This document shows, one piece after another, positions 62,302-64,000 of a stretch of 64,000 nt of DNA. This stretch comes from Humidesulfovibrio mexicanus. GTDB taxonomy: Bacteria; Desulfobacterota; Desulfovibrionia; Desulfovibrionales; Desulfovibrionaceae. The notes under the pieces were generated by a model that searched no databases, was not told where the DNA came from, and was given only the letters and a program-made list of their open reading frames with translations. The stretch lies in contig NZ_FZOC01000009.1 of the NCBI RefSeq assembly GCF_900188225.1, forward strand, positions 18,544 to 82,543. The letters run 5' to 3'. A program made the position numbers and the translations under genes. How positions within the stretch are numbered: position 1 is the first letter of the stretch; the number at the start of each line of letters is the position of its first letter.

Positions 62302-63459
62302 ATGAAGGACGTCACTCTCAGCGACTACGCGTTCAGCGGCATCGAGCACGGCGAGATCGCCGACCTGCGCACCCTGGACCAAAGCGACAAGACCCGCATC
62401 CTGTATGCCGGGGTGGATGTGGAGTCCGACTCCGCCGCCGCCGTGTTCATGCACATGGACCAGAGCACCGTGCACTGCGAGACCCGCGACCCCGGCGTGG
62501 AGCTTCTGGACATCAAGGTGGCCATGAAGCGCTACGACGGCCTGCCGGAATACGCCTGGAAGCTCGTCCCCCGCGACAAGGACGAGTTCACCCGCAACGT
62601 GGCCGAGAACGTCCACGGCGGCTACTTCATCCGCACCAAGCCCGGCGCCAAGATCGCCCGCCCCGTGCAGTCGTGCCTGTTCCTCAAGGCCGAAAAGGCC
62701 GGGCAGAACGTGCACAACATCGTGGTGGTTGAGGAAGGCAGCGAACTGCACATCACCACAGGCTGCTCCACCGCGCATAACGCCACCAGCGCCGCGCACC
62801 TGGGCATCACCGAATACTACGTCAAGAAGGGCGGCAAACTCACCTTCACCATGATCCACAACTGGGGCCAGAACGCCAGCGTGCGCCCCCGCTCCGTGGG
62901 CGTGGTGGAGGAAGGCGGCGTGTTCCAAAGCAACTACGTGCTCCTAAGCCCCGTAGGCACCCTGCAGTCCTACCCCACCATAGAGCTCAACGGGCGCGGG
63001 GCAGTGGGCCGCTTCAACTCCGTCATCGTCACCCCAGAGGGCTCGCACGTGGACTCCGGCAACCGCGTCATCATGAACGCACCCGACACCCGCTGCGAAA
63101 TCATCAGCCGCACCATCACCACCGGCGGCGTAAACATCGCGCGCGGGCACATCGCCGGGCACGCCGTGCCCTGCCGCGGACACCTGGAGTGCAAGGGCCT
63201 CATCCTTGGCGGCGGCCGGTCCCTGGCCATTCCCGAATTGGACGCCACCGTGGAGGGCGTGGAACTCTCCCACGAGGCCGCGGTGGGCAAAATCGCCCAG
63301 GACGAAATCGAATACCTCATGGCGCGCGGCATGGACGAATCCGAGGCTACCTCGACCATCGTGCGCGGCTTCCTCAACGTGGACATCATGGGTCTGGAAG
63401 GACCGCTGGCCAAGGCCATCCAGGAACAGGTGGAAATGATCGACTCGAGCGCCATGTAA
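62302..63459 (+). CDS. sufB: SufB-like Fe-S scaffold protein (SufBD family)
   Basis: 385 residues, right-handed beta-helix SufBD core: VHNIVVVEEGSELHITTGCSTAHN, QSYPTIELNGRGAVGRFNSVIVTPEGSHVDSGNRVIMN, GGVNIARGHIAGHAVPCRGHLECKGLILGG and FLNVDIMGLEGPLAKAIQ. Cys and His in these motifs may hold the nascent cluster. It lacks the N-terminal helical domain of E. coli SufB, being short (E. coli SufB is about 495). It follows sufC by 16 nt. Confidence 0.88.
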   Translation: MKDVTLSDYAFSGIEHGEIADLRTLDQSDKTRILYAGVDVESDSAAAVFMHMDQSTVHCETRDPGVELLDIKVAMKRYDGLPEYAWKLVPRDKDEFTRNVAENVHGGYFIRTKPGAKIARPVQSCLFLKAEKAGQNVHNIVVVEEGSELHITTGCSTAHNATSAAHLGITEYYVKKGGKLTFTMIHNWGQNASVRPRSVGVVEEGGVFQSNYVLLSPVGTLQSYPTIELNGRGAVGRFNSVIVTPEGSHVDSGNRVIMNAPDTRCEIISRTITTGGVNIARGHIAGHAVPCRGHLECKGLILGGGRSLAIPELDATVEGVELSHEAAVGKIAQDEIEYLMARGMDESEATSTIVRGFLNVDIMGLEGPLAKAIQEQVEMIDSSAM

Positions 63460-63486
63460 GGCCCTCCCGGCATCCGCCCACACTCG

Positions 63487-63525
63487 CGCCCCCGCAAGCC
63501 CCCACGGCCTGCGGGGGCGTTTTTC
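63487..63525 (+). terminator. Rho-independent terminator of sufCB
   Basis: CGCCCCCGCA / TGCGGGGGCG (10-bp perfect stem, 13-nt loop) followed by TTTTTC. Confidence 0.88.
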
Positions 63526-63564
63526 GTGGCGGGCGGGCGCTGTGCCTGTTTCGTGCTCCGCAGG

Positions 63565-63667
63565 CCAGGGGCTACGCGCCCCTGGACCCGCGTCTACGGG
63601 ACCGGGAGCGCGCTCCCCTTGCCTCCCCCTGTATCCGGGGTTCCAAGGGGCCGGAGAGGCCCCTTGG
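63565..63667. repeat. REP-like palindromes, types A and B
   Basis: A-type CCAGGGGC-tacgc-GCCCCTGG (63565-63585) and B-type CCAAGGGGCC-ggaga-GGCCCCTTGG (63643-63667), variants of the pair at 31285-31307 and 31483-31505, in the same order. Between sufB and the Rhs tip. Confidence 0.7.
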
Positions 63668-63710
63668 CCGCCGGAGGCATGACAGGCACAAACGCCAGCC
63701 AAAACAGTCT

Positions 63711-64000
63711 GGAATCATTCTTTTTCCCGACCACCTTGGCACGCCGCTGGCCCTTGCCGACCTGGACGGAAACATTGTACAGACGATGCGGTACGATGCT
63801 TTCGGCAACCCCCTTCGGGGGCTTCAGGGGCCTGTGCGGTTCCCTCTTGGCTTTGCGGGCGGGCTGTTTGATGCGGATACGGGCCTGACGCGCTTTGTCT
63901 GGCGGGACTATGACGCGGACACGGGCCGCTTCACCGCCCTGGACCCACTGGGCGCAAAGGGCGGCGACAGGGACTGGTACGGGTACTGCGTCGACGACCC
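63711..64000 (+). pseudogene. Rhs repeat-associated core domain, 5'-truncated, runs off window
   Basis: In the frame with ggc at 63738 the translation reads FPDHLGTPLALADLDGN, then MRYDAFGNPL, LGFAGGLFDADTGLTRF, WRDYDADTGRFTALDP and YGYCVDD, the hallmark end of Rhs/YD-repeat cores (DHLGTP..., RYYDPETGRF...DP.G). The DHLGTP start is abrupt: no YD repeats, no start codon in frame until ATG 63786, and REP palindromes just upstream. It looks like an orphan Rhs tip, perhaps a displaced toxin-end module; the toxin part would lie beyond the window. Confidence 0.72.

Noticed and set aside
1..64000. CRISPR arrays, tRNA or rRNA genes, insertion sequences
   Set aside because: No spaced direct-repeat array, T-loop with acceptor pairing, rRNA segment or transposase was seen on reading.

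Overview
The window is high-GC DNA from the chromosome of a sulfate-reducing deltaproteobacterium, most likely a member of the Desulfovibrionaceae. The lineage call rests on a complete Hdr-Flox cluster (hdrCBA plus mvhD-like and floxCBA genes), a fused cobA-hemD gene, a fumarate reductase/class I fumarase operon, an activation-domain-less methionine synthase, and the codon bias. No rRNA, tRNA, CRISPR array, prophage or insertion sequence was seen.

Layout. 0-5.5 kb: the end of a P1B metal ATPase, a MarR regulator and a ferrous-iron uptake operon (Cys-rich small protein, feoA, feoB) behind a promoter with a Fur-box-like palindrome. 5.5-13.3 kb: an accessory region of exported proteins: two lipoproteins and a periplasmic protein with CsgG-like domains, small secreted proteins built from two tandem repeats of about 38 residues, further small exported proteins, and an exported caspase-family protein. 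This resembles a CsgG/HfaB-type (curli or holdfast-anchor) surface-fibre locus and is the best candidate for an undescribed system. 13.4-20.2 kb (minus strand): housekeeping genes, including a membrane protein interrupted by an in-frame UAG, a C-N hydrolase, hpt, a GNAT enzyme, a TlpA-like lipoprotein and metH. 20.4-29.7 kb (plus strand): rpoH, lipoprotein/TPR genes, then rpiB, transketolase, a DJ-1/PfpI protein with a histone-H1-like tail, and glpX. 30-38.7 kb: a heptosyltransferase, cobA-hemD, valS, a biotin-ligase-N-like protein, an exported deaminase, and a guanidinium exporter gene behind a guanidine-II riboswitch.

38.8-43.2 kb (minus strand): an RRM protein and a flagellar group (fliJ, a MotE-like gene, a possible hook/cap-related protein) with truA embedded. 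43.3-52.9 kb (plus strand): a phosphoglycolate phosphatase, a PAS-sigma-54 activator, an array of GCCACA half-sites, then dctA, frdCAB and fumarase alpha/beta, which form a coherent C4-dicarboxylate uptake and fumarate respiration unit. 53.2-60.2 kb: the Hdr-Flox operon, with most genes overlapping by 4-48 nt, expected to couple NADH oxidation or formation with ferredoxin and thiol-disulfide redox by flavin-based electron bifurcation. 60.4-64 kb: a remnant of an SLC13 transporter, an Smr-domain gene, a two-gene SufC-SufB system, REP-like palindromes and the tip of an Rhs protein running off the window.

The central metabolic genes fit one lifestyle: anaerobic respiration with C4 acids, electron bifurcation, Fe-S assembly and iron uptake. 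Start codons were chosen by ribosome-binding site and family alignment from memory; no database search was available.
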